Shown here: positions 63,238 through 64,000 of the stretch, piece by piece | Numbering within the stretch: position 1 is the first letter of the stretch | Layout of the letters: each line of letters starts with the position of its first letter | Assembly: GCA_944322545.1 (NCBI GenBank) | Contig: CALUPF010000014.1 | Coordinates: 50,440-114,439, forward strand | From: Candidatus Gastranaerophilales bacterium | GTDB lineage: Bacteria > Cyanobacteriota > Vampirovibrionia > Gastranaerophilales > Gastranaerophilaceae | Direction: 5' to 3' | DNA: 64,000 bases | Notes under the pieces: model-generated | Databases searched by the model: none | What the model was told of the DNA's origin: nothing | Seen by the model: the letters and a program-made list of their open reading frames with translations, nothing else | Program-made: the position numbers and the translations under genes

Positions 63238-63771
63238 TTGTTAGAACACGGATACATTCAGATTTATACAGGGGACGGAAAAGGTAAAACTACAGCATCT
63301 TTAGGGTTAGCTTTGCGTGCTTTGGGTCATGGATGGAAAGTTCTTGTTATCCAATTTACAAAAGGTGACTCTGGAACAACTTATGGTGAAATTGCTTCTG
63401 CTGGTAAGTTTCTTCCAAATTTAGAAGTTCATCAATTTGGTATGGATAGAGTTGTGTATAAACACAATGTTTGTATGGAAGATTTCAAAGAAGCTAAAAA
63501 AGGTTGGGAATTAGCAAAAAAAGCAATTCAAAGTGGAGAATATCAATTAGTAATTTTAGATGAAATCAATATTTGTGTAGCAATGAATATGATTAAAGTA
63601 TCTGAAATAAAAGATGTTTTATTAAATAAGCCAGAAAGCTTAGAAATTGTGTTAACAGGTAGATATGCACATCCAGAGTTGATTGCATTAGCTCACTTGG
63701 TAACAGAAATGAAGCCAATTAAACACTACTTTGATATGGGTGTTATGGCAAGACAAGGTATCGAATATTAA
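63238..63771 (+). CDS. cobO: cob(I)alamin / corrinoid adenosyltransferase (CobA/CobO/BtuR type)
   Basis: The product is 177 residues. It transfers the adenosyl group of ATP to reduced corrinoid, making adenosylcobalamin. The P-loop is YTGDGKGKTTASLGLALRAL. VIQFTKGDSGTTYGE, LVILDEINICVAM (Walker B) and LTGRYAHPELI are the other family motifs. Translation starts at TTG 63238 with a perfect GGAGG eight bases upstream. A -10-like TATAAT is at 63190-63195. It stands alone, with no other B12 genes here, so it may serve salvage of corrinoids. Confidence 0.95.
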   Translation: MLEHGYIQIYTGDGKGKTTASLGLALRALGHGWKVLVIQFTKGDSGTTYGEIASAGKFLPNLEVHQFGMDRVVYKHNVCMEDFKEAKKGWELAKKAIQSGEYQLVILDEINICVAMNMIKVSEIKDVLLNKPESLEIVLTGRYAHPELIALAHLVTEMKPIKHYFDMGVMARQGIEY

Positions 63772-63817
63772 CGCTCTAAGTAATTAGACGTAAATATACG
63801 GAGAAATGGGGAAATAT

Positions 63818-63848
63818 GGGAGGTTTGTTTCAAAGCTCCCTTTTTTTT
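63818..63848 (+). terminator. intrinsic terminator of the corrinoid adenosyltransferase gene
   Basis: GGGAG (63818-63822) pairs with CTCCC (63836-63840), extended by GTTT-type pairs across one mismatch (63824-63827 with 63831-63834). It is followed by eight T. Confidence 0.85.
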
Positions 63849-63851
63849 GAC

Positions 63852-64000
63852 AAAACGAACCGGCGAAGAATGAGCCGTGTGAGCTTGTCTACGGAAGCGA
63901 AGCTGAAGTAAAAAACGAACCGGCGAAGAATGAGCCGTGTGAGCTTGTCTACGGAAGCGTAAGCTGAAGTAAAAAACGAACCGGCGAAGAATGAGCCGTG
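63852..64000. repeat. GC-richer tandem repeat of about 60 bp, continuing past the window
   Basis: Units begin CGAACCGGCG at 63856, 63916 and 63977, giving periods of 60 and 61 bp; the third copy is cut by the window end. The copies are identical except for one inserted T. Each unit contains CGGC-9 nt-GCCG and AGCTT...AAGCT inverted repeats. The units are contiguous, with no spacers. Base composition (about 50% GC) is unlike the surrounding genome. Confidence 0.95.

Noticed and set aside
63851..63968. Short repeat-encoded peptide frames within the terminal repeat
   Set aside because: Frames are open by chance on both strands, but there is no start signal, and the 61-bp period of the second unit breaks the frame.
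63852..64000. CRISPR array
   Set aside because: The units are contiguous and identical, with no variable spacers and no cas genes.

Overview
The window is low-GC DNA (roughly 30% by eye) with densely packed genes on both strands and many convergent pairs whose stop codons touch. The content suggests a fermentative Gram-negative bacterium of the Cyanobacteria/Melainabacteria lineage, most likely a gut 'Candidatus Gastranaerophilales'. This assignment is inference. It rests on a heptosyltransferase-type GT9 enzyme (LPS-type envelope), a cyanobacterial-style class V aminotransferase, a DUF1822-like protein beside a sigma factor, a GH57/DUF3536 hydrolase, a ferredoxin-dependent 2-oxoacid oxidoreductase, and several lineage-specific proteins carrying a short V-S-F-S/G motif near the N-terminus. 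No phage, insertion sequence, CRISPR array or rRNA was seen.

Layout. 1-3.9 kb: the 3' end of a UvrD-type helicase, a calpain-like cysteine protease and two unknown proteins. 3.9-5.2 kb: rplJ-rplL on the minus strand, with an L10 leader, a possible attenuator and a readable promoter. 5.2-7.9 kb: aroC-aroK-aroB, overlapping. 8-13.5 kb: an unknown tagged protein, a class V aminotransferase with an apparent start-proximal frameshift, two GT2 glycosyltransferases, a NifX-like protein and a GT9 enzyme. 13.7-19.5 kb: tRNA-Glu, mutS, an Xre-type regulator, a pirin-like protein lacking its metal ligands, and an NhaC-type transporter. 19.6-33 kb: secreted GH13 enzyme, acyltransferase, aminotransferase, a large unknown membrane protein, cysS, coaE, envelope proteins and cytoplasmic GH57. 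33-36.4 kb: a four-subunit 2-oxoacid:ferredoxin oxidoreductase followed by purine nucleoside phosphorylase.

36.4-44.1 kb (minus strand) is the most unusual locus. It encodes a 1114-residue DUF1822-like/zinc-finger/transmembrane/TonB-C protein, a sigma-70-like factor, and a 1186-residue triple zinc-ribbon NTPase with a TPR-like tail. The arrangement reads as a transmembrane anti-sigma/sigma switch with an associated signalling ATPase. The acidic linker of the first protein contains a recent 240-bp tandem duplication.

44.2-64 kb: a small membrane protein, era, aquaporin, a TPR protein, a prepilin-like protein, a thioredoxin/CcdA pair, tRNA-Ser, LemA/DUF3137, a nitroreductase, a kinase-like tagged protein, a histidine kinase/response regulator pair, a flavoprotein, an O-acetyltransferase, a class II photolyase, glmU and a corrinoid adenosyltransferase. 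The window ends inside a GC-richer tandem repeat of about 60 bp. Intergenic stretches at 47.8-48.2 kb and 62.7-63.2 kb hold unassigned inverted repeats.
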